Assembly (NCBI RefSeq): GCF_032586175.1 | Contig: NZ_JAWHTE010000002.1 | Span: forward strand, 186,001-250,000 | DNA: 64,000 bases | Source: Ovoidimarina sediminis | GTDB taxonomy: Bacteria; Pseudomonadota; Alphaproteobacteria; Rhodobacterales; Rhodobacteraceae | Reading direction: 5' to 3' | In this document: positions 35,271 to 43,325 of the stretch, piece by piece | How the letters are laid out: each line of letters starts with the position of its first letter | Numbering within the stretch: the stretch's first letter is position 1 | Program-made: the position numbers and the translations under genes | Notes under the pieces: generated by a model | Told to the model about the DNA's origin: nothing | The model's input: the letters and a program-made list of their open reading frames with translations, nothing else | The model's database searches: none

Positions 35271-35840
35271 ATGGCGAAATCGCAGGAACAGGACATTCAG
35301 GACGACGCGACGGAGGCCGAAGCGGCCGAGGCCGCGGATGGCGAGGGCACGCCCCTCGATATCGACGATGCTGTCGACGAAGTTGAAATGCTTCAGGGCC
35401 AGCTTGATGAAATGCGCGACCGGTTCATGCGCGCGCTGGCCGATGCCGAGAACATGCGCAAGCGTTCGGAACGCGACCGGCGCGAGGCAGAGCAATACGG
35501 CGGATCGAAGCTGGCGCGTGACATGCTGCCGGTCTACGACAACCTGTACCGGGCGCTGGAAGCCGTGCGGGACGAGGAGAAGGAGCCGAACAAGGCGCTT
35601 CTCGAAGGTGTCGAGCTGACGATGCGGGAGCTTCTGAACGTGTTCAAGAAGCATGGAATAGACACTGTTCAGCCCGAAATCGGCGATACGTTCGACCCGC
35701 AGATGCACCAGGCGATGTTCGAGGCGCCGGTGCCCGGAACCAAGGCGGGAGAGATCATTCAGGTGATGGCAACCGGCTTTGTCCTGCATGAACGGCTTTT
35801 GCGGCCCGCGCAGGTCGGCGTCAGCTCCACCCCGGCGTGA
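35271..35840 (+). CDS. grpE: Nucleotide exchange factor GrpE
   Basis: 189 residues. An acidic, disordered N-terminus and a long coiled coil (VDEVEMLQGQLDEMRDRFMRALADAENMRKR) precede the beta-domain ending QVMATGFVLHERLLRPAQVGVS. GrpE releases ADP from DnaK. ATG 35271 was chosen because GAGG precedes it by 5 nt; ATG 35259 overlaps the hrcA stop and is also possible. Translationally linked to hrcA. Confidence 0.95.
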   Translation: MAKSQEQDIQDDATEAEAAEAADGEGTPLDIDDAVDEVEMLQGQLDEMRDRFMRALADAENMRKRSERDRREAEQYGGSKLARDMLPVYDNLYRALEAVRDEEKEPNKALLEGVELTMRELLNVFKKHGIDTVQPEIGDTFDPQMHQAMFEAPVPGTKAGEIIQVMATGFVLHERLLRPAQVGVSSTPA

Positions 35841-35982
35841 TCGGCATGGCTCCGCCCCGTTTTTCGTAAGGGGTTTCGGGCCATCCGGCGTCGGTTTATA
35901 ACGAAGCGGACGGATCGACGAAGCGCGGCCAGGAGAATGCCGACCAACCGATCCCGCGGCAACTGAACAGGGCAGAGACAAG

Positions 35983-36513
35983 ATGCAGTTTGCGAAGATC
36001 CTATGCACCGTTGGCATAGCGGCCGGCCTGACAGGGGGCGCGGCATTTGCGCAGGAGGAAAGCTCCAACAGGGTGGCGGCCAAGACCGACTGGTCGGTTT
36101 TCGTCGAGCCCGATCCGATGGAGTGCTGGGGCGTTTCGGCGCCGAAAGAAACGGTGAACACCCGCGACGGCCGCGTGGTTGCCGTGCGGCGCGGGGATAT
36201 CCTTCTTTTCGTGACGTACCGGCCGGGCGACAATGTTGAGGGCGAGGTTTCCTTCACCGGCGGCTATCCTTTTGCGGAAGGCTCTACCGTGACGCTTGAA
36301 GTGGGCGATGCGTCCTATGAGCTTTTCACCGAGGGCGAATGGGCCTGGCCGGCGACGACGGGCGACGATGCGAAGATCACCACGTCGATGAAGCGTGGAT
36401 CCGAAGCGGTGCTGACCGCGCGGTCATCGCGCGGGACGGTGACGAAGGACACCTTTTCGCTTCTGGGGTTCACCGCAGCGCTGGAAGAGGCCGAGGCCCG
36501 CTGTTCGGGGTAG
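35983..36513 (+). CDS. Secreted IalB-like protein (invasion-associated locus B family)
   Basis: 176 residues. The signal peptide ends near AFAQEE (about 24). The mature domain resembles IalB-type beta proteins, with the start pattern TDWSVFVEPDPMECWGVSAP and two cysteines (about 48 and 174). The family name comes from Bartonella; in free-living alphaproteobacteria the role is unknown. A 142-bp gap separates it from grpE and 65 bp from rlmN. Confidence 0.7.
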   Translation: MQFAKILCTVGIAAGLTGGAAFAQEESSNRVAAKTDWSVFVEPDPMECWGVSAPKETVNTRDGRVVAVRRGDILLFVTYRPGDNVEGEVSFTGGYPFAEGSTVTLEVGDASYELFTEGEWAWPATTGDDAKITTSMKRGSEAVLTARSSRGTVTKDTFSLLGFTAALEEAEARCSG

Positions 36514-36578
36514 ACTAGACTAGGCGACCGGGCCCGATTGCCCTATATGAGCCCGGATCACTTCAAGGTTCGAGTCTC

Positions 36579-37757
36579 ATGTCTGCCAGCGCGCCGATCA
36601 CACAGGATGTTCTGACGATCCCCCGGAAGATGCCGGAGGGGTTGCGAAACCTTGTCGGCCTGACGCGCGAGGGCCTGAAGGCGGCGCTTCTCGAGGCCGG
36701 GACGCCGGAAAAGCAGGTCAAGATGCGGGTCGGCCAGATCTGGCAGTGGATCTATCAGAAGGGCGTGCGCGATTTCGGGGCGATGACGAACCTGTCGAAA
36801 GCCTATCGCGATGAACTTGCCGCACATTTCGTGATCGAGGTGCCCGAGGTGGTGCGGCGCGAGCTTTCCGCCGATGGCACTCGGAAATACCTGGTGCGGA
36901 TCGCAGGCGGGCACGAGGTTGAAACCGTCTATATTCCCGAGGCGGATCGCGGAACGCTTTGCATTTCAAGCCAGGTCGGGTGCACGCTGACCTGTTCGTT
37001 CTGCCATACGGGCACGCAGAAGCTGGTTCGGAACCTCACCGCGGGTGAAATCGTCGGCCAGATCATGCTGGCGCGCGACGACCTGGGCGAATGGCCAGAG
37101 CCGGGCCGGGCGCCCAAGAATGAAACCCGGCTTCTGTCGAACATCGTGCTGATGGGGATGGGCGAGCCGCTTTACAACTTCGAGGCGGTGCGCGACGCGA
37201 TGCAGATCGCGATGGATGGCGAGGGGATTTCGCTGTCGCGGCGCCGGATCACGCTGTCGACAAGCGGCGTCGTGCCGGAAATCGCCCGCGCGGCGGAGGA
37301 AATCGGCTGTCTTCTGGCCGTGTCGTTTCACGCGACGACCGACGAGATCCGCGACCGGCTTGTTCCGATCAACCGGCGCTGGAACATCCAGACGCTTCTT
37401 GATGCGCTGCGGGCCTATCCGCGGCTTTCGAATTCGGAGCGGATCACCTTCGAATATGTGATGCTGGACGGGGTGAATGACAGCGACGAGGATGCCCGGC
37501 GTCTCGTGAGCCTGATCCGGGGCATTCCGGCGAAGATCAACCTTATCCCATTCAACGAATGGCCCGGCGCGCCATACCGCCGGTCGCCCTGGCCGCGGAT
37601 CGAGGCCTTTGCCGATATCGTCTACAAAGCCGGTTACGCCTCGCCGATCCGGACGCCCCGGGGCGAGGATATCATGGCGGCCTGCGGCCAGCTGAAATCC
37701 GCGACGGAACGCGGCCGGAAGAGCAAGGCTGAGATCGCCGCGGAAACCGGCCCTTAA
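36579..37757 (+). CDS. rlmN: Dual-specificity rRNA/tRNA adenine-C2 methyltransferase RlmN
   Basis: 392-residue radical SAM enzyme methylating A2503 of 23S rRNA and A37 of some tRNAs. The cluster motif is CTLTCSFC within SSQVGCTLTCSFCHTGTQ. The N-terminal domain has QWIYQKGVRDFGAMTNLSK. The C-terminal MAACGQLKS carries the catalytic Cys that forms the protein-RNA thioester; the partner Cys is in the substrate-binding region. Length and motif order are standard. Confidence 0.96.
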   Translation: MSASAPITQDVLTIPRKMPEGLRNLVGLTREGLKAALLEAGTPEKQVKMRVGQIWQWIYQKGVRDFGAMTNLSKAYRDELAAHFVIEVPEVVRRELSADGTRKYLVRIAGGHEVETVYIPEADRGTLCISSQVGCTLTCSFCHTGTQKLVRNLTAGEIVGQIMLARDDLGEWPEPGRAPKNETRLLSNIVLMGMGEPLYNFEAVRDAMQIAMDGEGISLSRRRITLSTSGVVPEIARAAEEIGCLLAVSFHATTDEIRDRLVPINRRWNIQTLLDALRAYPRLSNSERITFEYVMLDGVNDSDEDARRLVSLIRGIPAKINLIPFNEWPGAPYRRSPWPRIEAFADIVYKAGYASPIRTPRGEDIMAACGQLKSATERGRKSKAEIAAETGP

Positions 37758-37827
37758 GTTCACCATCGGTTGATTCCAGGGGGCCCCGGCCTGAGCGCCG
37801 GGGTGTTCGACTGTCTGCCTGATTAAA

Positions 37828-37877
37828 TTGTATATACAACGATTGAATGTATATACGATTAACAAATGTATATACAA
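37828..37877. repeat. Three phased TGTATATAC repeats (operator array)
   Basis: Three 12-bp elements, TTGTATATACAA (37828-37839, a perfect palindrome), ATGTATATACGA (37847-37858) and ATGTATATACAA (37866-37877), start exactly 19 bp apart. The 50-bp array is very AT-rich compared with its surroundings and ends 65 bp before the BrnA-like gene. Palindromic sites at fixed phase suggest cooperative binding of a dimeric regulator, plausibly the ribbon-helix-helix protein encoded next. The repeats probably overlap its promoter. Confidence 0.8.
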
Positions 37878-37942
37878 ATATCTTGCGAAAAAGCCTCTGA
37901 TCCCTAGTTTTAAGGGGGTTCGCCGCAAATCGGGCTGATGGC

Positions 37943-38326
37943 ATGGCTTCGGACGACACCAGTGATATCCGCGCGCGCCTTGCCGCGCTTGTGGACGGGT
38001 CGCGGCATCGGGACATGCCGGAACGACCGCATGCCGTGCCTGCCCAATCACTCGAAACGCCGTATCCCATCCATGACGGCGAAGCGGTGCAGGCGAAAGG
38101 GCGAGGCCCCCAGAAAGCCCCGACGAAAATCGCGATCAGCATCCGGCTTGATCGCGACCTCGTGGAAGCGCTTCGCCAATCCGGGCGCGGCTGGCAATCG
38201 CGTGTCAACGCGTGGCTGCGCGATCACCTGGAGGGCACAGGGTCACCGGCCGAAGAGTTTGCCCGTCACCCAGAGGAAGACAACGGCCCCGATCACCGCC
38301 ACGACCAGCGCGCCCCAGAAGGTTGA
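37943..38326 (+). CDS. Orphan BrnA-like ribbon-helix-helix protein
   Basis: 127 residues. A variable, charged N-terminal half precedes a segment at about 54-98 (KIAISIRLDRDLVEALRQSG and WQSRVNAWLRDHLEG) typical of BrnA antitoxins, which are ribbon-helix-helix DNA-binding proteins. No BrnT-type toxin ORF lies next to it: only 185 bp separate it from rlmN. The last ~30 residues are acidic and read antisense through glsB, so the C-terminus is probably not conserved. Upstream lie three phased palindromes. Either a relic of a toxin-antitoxin pair or a stand-alone repressor. Confidence 0.65.
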   Translation: MASDDTSDIRARLAALVDGSRHRDMPERPHAVPAQSLETPYPIHDGEAVQAKGRGPQKAPTKIAISIRLDRDLVEALRQSGRGWQSRVNAWLRDHLEGTGSPAEEFARHPEEDNGPDHRHDQRAPEG

Positions 38327-38491
38327 GGCGCCGCCGATCCCCACGAGATTGAAGAGAAACGCCCCCACATAGGCGCCGATGACGCCGACCACGAGATTGC
38401 GCAGAAGCCCGTGATCACGATCCATCAGCTTTTCCGCGATCCAGCCCGCGAACAGCCCGACAATCAAAAATGCAAACCAGCCCAGTCCCAT
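38243..38491 (-). CDS. GlsB/YeaQ/YmgE-family small membrane protein
   Basis: 82 residues with three hydrophobic segments and the family pattern FAFLIVGLFAGWIAEKLM and GVIGAYVGAFLFNLVG. Called transglycosylase-associated, but with no proven enzyme activity; members are often stress-induced. The gene overlaps the convergent BrnA-like gene by 84 bp. It abuts the LOG-family gene upstream on the same strand, so they may be co-transcribed. Confidence 0.88.
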   Translation of the reverse strand: MGLGWFAFLIVGLFAGWIAEKLMDRDHGLLRNLVVGVIGAYVGAFLFNLVGIGGASTFWGALVVAVIGAVVFLWVTGKLFGR

Positions 38492-39339
38492 CAGTGCCTC
38501 CCCGGGATCGCGGTGCGTTTCACACCGGCATCCTTCCAGTTGTCGATACGGTGTACAGCCTCGTCCGCCGTCTCGACGAATGCAAACAGTTCAAGGTCTT
38601 CCGGCGAAATCGTGCCTGCGTCGGACAGGGCATCCCAATCGATGATCCGCGTCCAGAAATCGCGCCCGAAGAGGAGGATCGGCACGCGTTCCATCCGCCC
38701 CGTCTGGACGAGCGTCAGGGTTTCGAACAACTCATCGAGCGTGCCGAAGCCGCCAGGGAAGACCGCGACGGCGCGCGCGCGCATCAGGAAATGCATTTTG
38801 CGGATGCCGAAATAGTGGAAATTGAAGCAGAGTTCCGGCGTGACGTATTCGTTTGGCGCCTGTTCGTGCGGCAGAACGATGTTGAGGCCGATGGACACCC
38901 CGCCCGCCTCAGCCGCCCCGCGGTTGCCCGCCTCCATCACGCCCGGGCCGCCACCGGTGACCACGACATTCTCACGGTGCCCCGATGAAATGCTGCGCGC
39001 CGTCATGACGCGGGCGAATTTCTGGGCCTCGGTGTAGTAGCGCGACAGATCCGCCAGCGTCTTCGTTCGCGCGCTGTCGACGTTGACGGGATCGGGGATG
39101 CGCGCCCCGCCGAAGAGCACGATAGTAGACTCTATTCCAGCCTCGGATTGCAGAGTTTCGGGCTTCAGAAGCTCGAGTTGCAAGCGCACGGGCCGTAAAT
39201 CATCGCGGCAGAGGAAATCGGGATCGTTGAATGCCAGCCGGTAGGCCGGTGCCCGGGTTTGCGCCGTCTCCGGCGCGATCTGGCTGGACTCGATGTCCTC
39301 ATGGGCGTCGCGAAACACCCGCTTCCTGTCATCCATCAT
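38491..39339 (-). CDS. LOG-family (YgdH/TIGR00730-type) nucleotide 5'-monophosphate hydrolase-like protein
   Basis: 282 residues. The Rossmann-like LOG domain shows the two hallmark motifs, VVTGGGPGVMEAGNRGA and VFPGGFGTLDELFE (PGGxGTxxE). Family members cleave AMP or cytokinin-type nucleotide monophosphates. This longer form has an extra N-terminal ~80 residues. The first two codons are both Met, so the start is 39339 or 39336. Divergent from dapD across 86 bp. Confidence 0.85.
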   Translation of the reverse strand: MMDDRKRVFRDAHEDIESSQIAPETAQTRAPAYRLAFNDPDFLCRDDLRPVRLQLELLKPETLQSEAGIESTIVLFGGARIPDPVNVDSARTKTLADLSRYYTEAQKFARVMTARSISSGHRENVVVTGGGPGVMEAGNRGAAEAGGVSIGLNIVLPHEQAPNEYVTPELCFNFHYFGIRKMHFLMRARAVAVFPGGFGTLDELFETLTLVQTGRMERVPILLFGRDFWTRIIDWDALSDAGTISPEDLELFAFVETADEAVHRIDNWKDAGVKRTAIPGRH

Positions 39340-39424
39340 GCTGCCGTCGCTCCTCGTTGCGCAGTCTTCCTCAACCGATTATAGGCCACCGGAAACCGGG
39401 GCCAGCTTGAAATCGGAGAGTGTC

Positions 39425-40252
39425 ATGTCAAACGCCGCACTGGAGGCCGCCATCGAGGCCGCCTGGGAAACCCGCGATCAGATCACGCCCGCGACGACCG
39501 GGGAGACCCGAGAGGCCATCGAAGATACGCTGAATGCGCTGGATGGCGGGACGCTTCGGGTTGCGGAGCGCGGGGAAGATGGCACCTGGCATGTCAACCA
39601 GTGGGCCAAGAAGGCGGTTCTTCTGGGCTTCCGCCTTAAGGATATGGAGCGCCAGGCCGGCAGCGCCCAGGGCGGGGCCTGGTGGGACAAGGTCGACAGC
39701 AAGTGGAAGGACTGGGGCGACAACCAGTGGCGCGCCGCCGGATTCCGGGCCGTGCCGAACTGTGTCGTGCGCAAATCGGCCTATATCGCGCCGGGCGTGG
39801 TGCTGATGCCGTCCTTCGTGAACCTCGGCGCCTATGTCGACAGCGGCACGATGGTGGATACCTGGGCCACCGTGGGATCCTGCGCGCAGATCGGCAAGAA
39901 CGTTCACCTGTCGGGTGGCGTCGGGATCGGCGGCGTGCTGGAGCCGATGCAGGCGGGGCCGACGATCATCGAGGACAACTGTTTCATCGGCGCGCGATCG
40001 GAAGTCGTCGAAGGCGTGATCGTGCGCGAAGGCTCGGTTCTCGGCATGGGGGTGTTCATCGGCCAGTCGACGAAGATCGTCGACCGCGCGACCGGCGAGG
40101 TGATGTATGGCGAGGTGCCGCCCTATTCGGTGGTCGTCGCCGGTTCGATGCCGTCGACCAACGGGATCAACCTTTATTGCGCGGTGATCGTGAAACGGGT
40201 GGACGAGCGCACGCGGTCGAAGACGGGAATCAACGAGCTTCTGCGCGACTGA
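39425..40252 (+). CDS. dapD: 2,3,4,5-tetrahydropyridine-2,6-dicarboxylate N-succinyltransferase DapD
   Basis: 275 residues. An N-terminal helical domain precedes a left-handed beta-helix built of hexapeptide repeats (NLGAYVDSGTMVDTWATVGS, QIGKNVHLSGGVGIGGVLEP). It succinylates tetrahydrodipicolinate in the lysine/meso-diaminopimelate pathway. The ATG at 39425 has GGAGAG 5 nt upstream. dapE, the desuccinylase of the same route, lies 1.3 kb downstream. Confidence 0.96.
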   Translation: MSNAALEAAIEAAWETRDQITPATTGETREAIEDTLNALDGGTLRVAERGEDGTWHVNQWAKKAVLLGFRLKDMERQAGSAQGGAWWDKVDSKWKDWGDNQWRAAGFRAVPNCVVRKSAYIAPGVVLMPSFVNLGAYVDSGTMVDTWATVGSCAQIGKNVHLSGGVGIGGVLEPMQAGPTIIEDNCFIGARSEVVEGVIVREGSVLGMGVFIGQSTKIVDRATGEVMYGEVPPYSVVVAGSMPSTNGINLYCAVIVKRVDERTRSKTGINELLRD

Positions 40253-40675
40253 TCGCCTAAACCGCTAAAGATTGCCCGATTTTGGCGCCGATCCCCGGGG
40301 AAATGTGGCGTCTGGCCCGTTCTGCGGGCGAACTGTTCCGCAAAACGGCACAGTCTGTTTGCCGTTCCCGGTGCAATATGCCCAGCCACCGCCCGCCTGC
40401 GGACGCACCGTTCCGGCAATCCTGTGGCCATGTGTACGAGTGCGGTGTCCCATGTCGGGTTTCGACGATTGCAAGCAGTGCGTGACTTGCGGGCCGTCGC
40501 ACGGACGGCCACGCAAGCTACGATCCTGAGGCTGACGGCGGGCTATTCCGAAGACGGGTAAACGGCGTTCTGGGCGCTCGACCGGGAGGGCGGGTTTCGC
40601 CTGTCCGAACCCGGCCTGGCGCAATCGCTTCTTCTTGCCGCAAGCCTGCCGGACGACTATTTCGATGCCTTCCGG
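40253..40675 (+). other. Gap with traces of decayed coding sequence
   Basis: 423 bp between dapD and the first usable start of the next gene. The 3' part (40562-40675) reads in the same frame as the downstream gene (FWALDREGGFRLSEPGLAQS) without a start codon and is closed by a TAA at 40559-40561. The 5' part (40253-40560) shows no convincing gene, RNA or terminator. Confidence 0.45.
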
Positions 40676-41152
40676 GTGGCGACCGCGATTCTTCTTGCCG
40701 ACCGGCTTCAGAACGGGCTGATCGAGGACAACCTGTTCTGGTACTGGGATGCGTTCCAGGACCATTACACCCTGATGCCGGCGTGGCAGCGCGCGGCGAT
40801 CATGAACGGCTATGCCCAGGCGCATCGCGATAACCTTGTCGATCTGTTCGATCCGCCATCGCCGGAGGTGCGGCAGAGCCATGACAGGGACGCGGTTGAA
40901 CGGGCCTTTGCCGAAGCGGCGCCCGAGGCCGTGCCGCCGGGGTGCGCGGCGGGCGCGGTGCTTCTGGGGGATCCGGAGCTTGGGAATGCCCTTTGGAGCC
41001 TCTTTGCCACGCAGGGCGGCCCACAGCCCCTGACAGGAATGGCGCTGCGCCACATCTATGAAACGAACCCCGCCTTCGATCCGCTGCCCGGCCAGTGGTT
41101 CGACGCGATGGGCGAGAGCCCGCCGCCGATCCCCCGCGCCGACCGGGATTGA
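40676..41152 (+). CDS. Uncharacterised protein, possibly with a lost start
   Basis: 158 residues from a GTG at 40676; no domain recognised. The body is protein-like (LLADRLQNGLIEDNLFWYWD, HRDNLVDLFDPP) with high coding character. Coding-like sequence continues 38 codons upstream to an in-frame TAA at 40559, with no ATG, GTG or TTG start and an ACG at 40562 where a start would be expected. Thus the gene is either 5'-truncated by mutation, starts at 40676, or uses a rare start. It lies between dapD and dapE; no function is inferred. Confidence 0.5.
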   Translation: MATAILLADRLQNGLIEDNLFWYWDAFQDHYTLMPAWQRAAIMNGYAQAHRDNLVDLFDPPSPEVRQSHDRDAVERAFAEAAPEAVPPGCAAGAVLLGDPELGNALWSLFATQGGPQPLTGMALRHIYETNPAFDPLPGQWFDAMGESPPPIPRADRD

Positions 41153-41190
41153 GGCTTGCGGCGCACCGGCCGATCTGACAGGTCGAGAGC

Positions 41191-41544
41191 ATGAGCGGCG
41201 CTTCGGATATCGACCACGTGTTTTCCCTTCTCGTCGAAGTCGGGCGGCGCAAGGGCGATGACCTTCCCGAGGGTGCCTCGGGCGCTGCGCTGTTCTGCTA
41301 TGTCCCCGCGCGGAAGGAAGACGAGGCTGTGCGCGAAACCGTGGCGATCCTGAAGGACGCCGGGCTCGCGCCGCTCGAAGTCACATCCTATGGGACGTTT
41401 CGGGAGCGCAAGGAGGCGGGGCAGGAGATCGCCGAGGAGGAGGCGGAACTCATGCGCCGTGCCGTCGAGCAAGATGCCGTTGTGATCGCCGAGATGCAGC
41501 CGCTTTACGAAGACAAGACCAAATCCGGGGCCAAGGATGACTGA
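41191..41544 (+). CDS. Uncharacterised small acidic protein upstream of dapE
   Basis: 117 residues, no recognised domain; ASGAALFCYVPARKEDEAVRETVAILKDAGLAPLEVTSYGT suggests a small alpha/beta fold followed by a charged helix (about 75-105). The 3' end overlaps dapE by 8 bp, so it is translated with dapE. It sits within a dapD-dapE neighbourhood, but a role in lysine synthesis would be guesswork. Confidence 0.7.
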   Translation: MSGASDIDHVFSLLVEVGRRKGDDLPEGASGAALFCYVPARKEDEAVRETVAILKDAGLAPLEVTSYGTFRERKEAGQEIAEEEAELMRRAVEQDAVVIAEMQPLYEDKTKSGAKDD

Positions 41545-42709
41545 TCGCGCAGAGGGCGGGGAGACAGGGGCCGATCCGGTCGCGCTGACGCAGGCGCTGG
41601 TGAAATGCCCGTCGGTGACGCCAGACGATGCGGGGGCCCTTGCGGTGATGGAGGATTTCCTCGGGCGCGCCGGGTTCACGTGTTTCCGCGCCGACCGGAA
41701 CGGGATCGTGAACCTTGTCGCCCGCTACGGCCCGAAGGGGCACCCGCGCAGTTTCGGGTTCAACGGCCATACCGACGTGGTGCCGACCGGCGCGGCCGGG
41801 GATTGGGCCGATCCGCCCTTCGACGCGGTGATCCGGGACGGGAAGCTGTTCGGTCGGGGGGCGGCGGACATGAAATCGGGCGTGGCGGCCTTCGCCGCCG
41901 CCGCGGTGGATTTCGTGGGCGCGGGGGCGTTCGATGGCGCGATCGTGATCACGATCACGGGCGATGAAGAGGGCGACGCGACCGATGGAACGACGGCGAT
42001 CCTCGACTGGATGGCCCGAGAGGGTGAAACGATGAGCGCGTGCCTCGTCGGCGAACCGACCTGCCCCAACGAGATGGGCGAGATGATAAAGATCGGGCGG
42101 CGCGGGTCGATGACCGCCTATTTCACGGTGACGGGGGTGCAGGGCCATTCCGCCTATCCGCACCGTGCGAAGAACCCCGTTCACGCCATCGCCCGGCTGG
42201 CCGATCGCCTTGCCTCGGAAACGCTGGACGAGGGATCGGAGCATTTCGACGCCTCGACGCTTGCCGTCACCACCATCGACACCGGCAACCCCGCGAACAA
42301 CGTCATTCCCGGGGAGGCGCGTGCGACTGTCAACATCCGGTTCAACGATCTTCACAGCTCTGCCTCGCTGACGGAGTGGCTTGGTGGCGTTGCCGCGGAC
42401 GTTTCGGGCGCCACGGGATGCGAGATCACCTTCACCACGAAGGTATCCGGCGAAAGCTTCATCACCCCGCCGGGGCCCCTGTCGGAGATGGTTCTGGACG
42501 CCGTGGAAAAGGTGACGGGCCGCCGCCCCGAGCTTTCGACCAGCGGCGGCACGTCGGATGCCCGCTTCGTCCAGGCGCTGTGCCCGGTTGTGGAGTTCGG
42601 CCTTGTGGGCACCACGATGCACAAGGTGGACGAGCACGTGGAGGTGACGCATATCCGCCAGCTCAAGGATGTATATTCCGAGATCCTCGGTGCCTATTTC
42701 GCGGGATAG
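41537..42709 (+). CDS. dapE: Succinyl-diaminopimelate desuccinylase DapE
   Basis: 390-residue M20 di-zinc hydrolase removing succinate from N-succinyl-LL-diaminopimelate. Metal ligands and base are in FNGHTDVVPTG, FGRGAADMKSG (bridging Asp) and TGDEEGDATDG (catalytic and metal Glu); the C-terminal His is in LVGTTMHKVDEHV. A dimerisation domain sits in the middle. It completes the succinylase route with dapD upstream. Confidence 0.94.
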   Translation: MTDRAEGGETGADPVALTQALVKCPSVTPDDAGALAVMEDFLGRAGFTCFRADRNGIVNLVARYGPKGHPRSFGFNGHTDVVPTGAAGDWADPPFDAVIRDGKLFGRGAADMKSGVAAFAAAAVDFVGAGAFDGAIVITITGDEEGDATDGTTAILDWMAREGETMSACLVGEPTCPNEMGEMIKIGRRGSMTAYFTVTGVQGHSAYPHRAKNPVHAIARLADRLASETLDEGSEHFDASTLAVTTIDTGNPANNVIPGEARATVNIRFNDLHSSASLTEWLGGVAADVSGATGCEITFTTKVSGESFITPPGPLSEMVLDAVEKVTGRRPELSTSGGTSDARFVQALCPVVEFGLVGTTMHKVDEHVEVTHIRQLKDVYSEILGAYFAG

Positions 42710-43286
42710 GCGGCCTGCCCTGATCGTGATGGTGAAGGCGCCCCGTCCGGGGCGTGTGAAGACCCGGCTTGGGCGCGACCTCGGGATGGTTCCGGCGGCG
42801 TGGTGGTACCGGCACCAGGTGCGGCGGCTTCTGCGCCGGCTGCGCGACCCGCGGTGGAGGATCGTGCTGGCCGTTGCGCCGGATCTTGACCCGCTTCACC
42901 TGCGGACCTGGCCTTCCGACGTCGTTCAGATGCCGCAGGGCCGGGGCGATCTTGGGGCGAGAATGGCGCGGGCCCTGCACGCGGTTCGGGGGGCGCCCGC
43001 ACTTCTTATCGGTTCCGACATTCCCGGTATCGACCGGGCCGTCATCGGCGAGGCTTTCGACCGGATGCGGGGCCATGACGGGGTGATCGGCCCGTCGGAA
43101 GACGGGGGCTACTGGTGTATCGGACTTGGTGCGCGGCGCCGTCTTCCGCCCGGGGCCTTCGCCGGCGTCCGATGGTCAACGGATCATGCCCTTGACGATA
43201 CGGTGCGACGCCTCGCGCCGCTTGCCCTTGCCCGCGCACGGCGGCTTGCCGATGTGGACCGGGCTGAGGATCTGCGCCGCCAATAA
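42669..43286 (+). CDS. DUF2064 / TIGR04282-type glycosyltransferase-like protein
   Basis: 205 residues of the DUF2064 nucleotide-diphospho-sugar-transferase-like fold: VMVKAPRPGRVKTRLGRDLG at the N-terminus, LLIGSDIPGI with the Asp, and GPSEDGGYWCIGLG. Molecular function is unproven for this family. The ATG at 42669 overlaps dapE by 41 bp; starts nearer 42726 cannot be excluded. Co-directional with dapE and rnr. Confidence 0.75.
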   Translation: MYIPRSSVPISRDRRPALIVMVKAPRPGRVKTRLGRDLGMVPAAWWYRHQVRRLLRRLRDPRWRIVLAVAPDLDPLHLRTWPSDVVQMPQGRGDLGARMARALHAVRGAPALLIGSDIPGIDRAVIGEAFDRMRGHDGVIGPSEDGGYWCIGLGARRRLPPGAFAGVRWSTDHALDDTVRRLAPLALARARRLADVDRAEDLRRQ

Positions 43287-43325
43287 TCGACATGACGGCA
43301 TCCCGCAGCCGTGCTAGCCGGGGGC

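Noticed and set aside
35841..35982. Possible terminator after grpE (CCCC-loop-GGGG near 35857)
   Set aside because: A four-pair stem with a T-run inside the loop is too weak to call.
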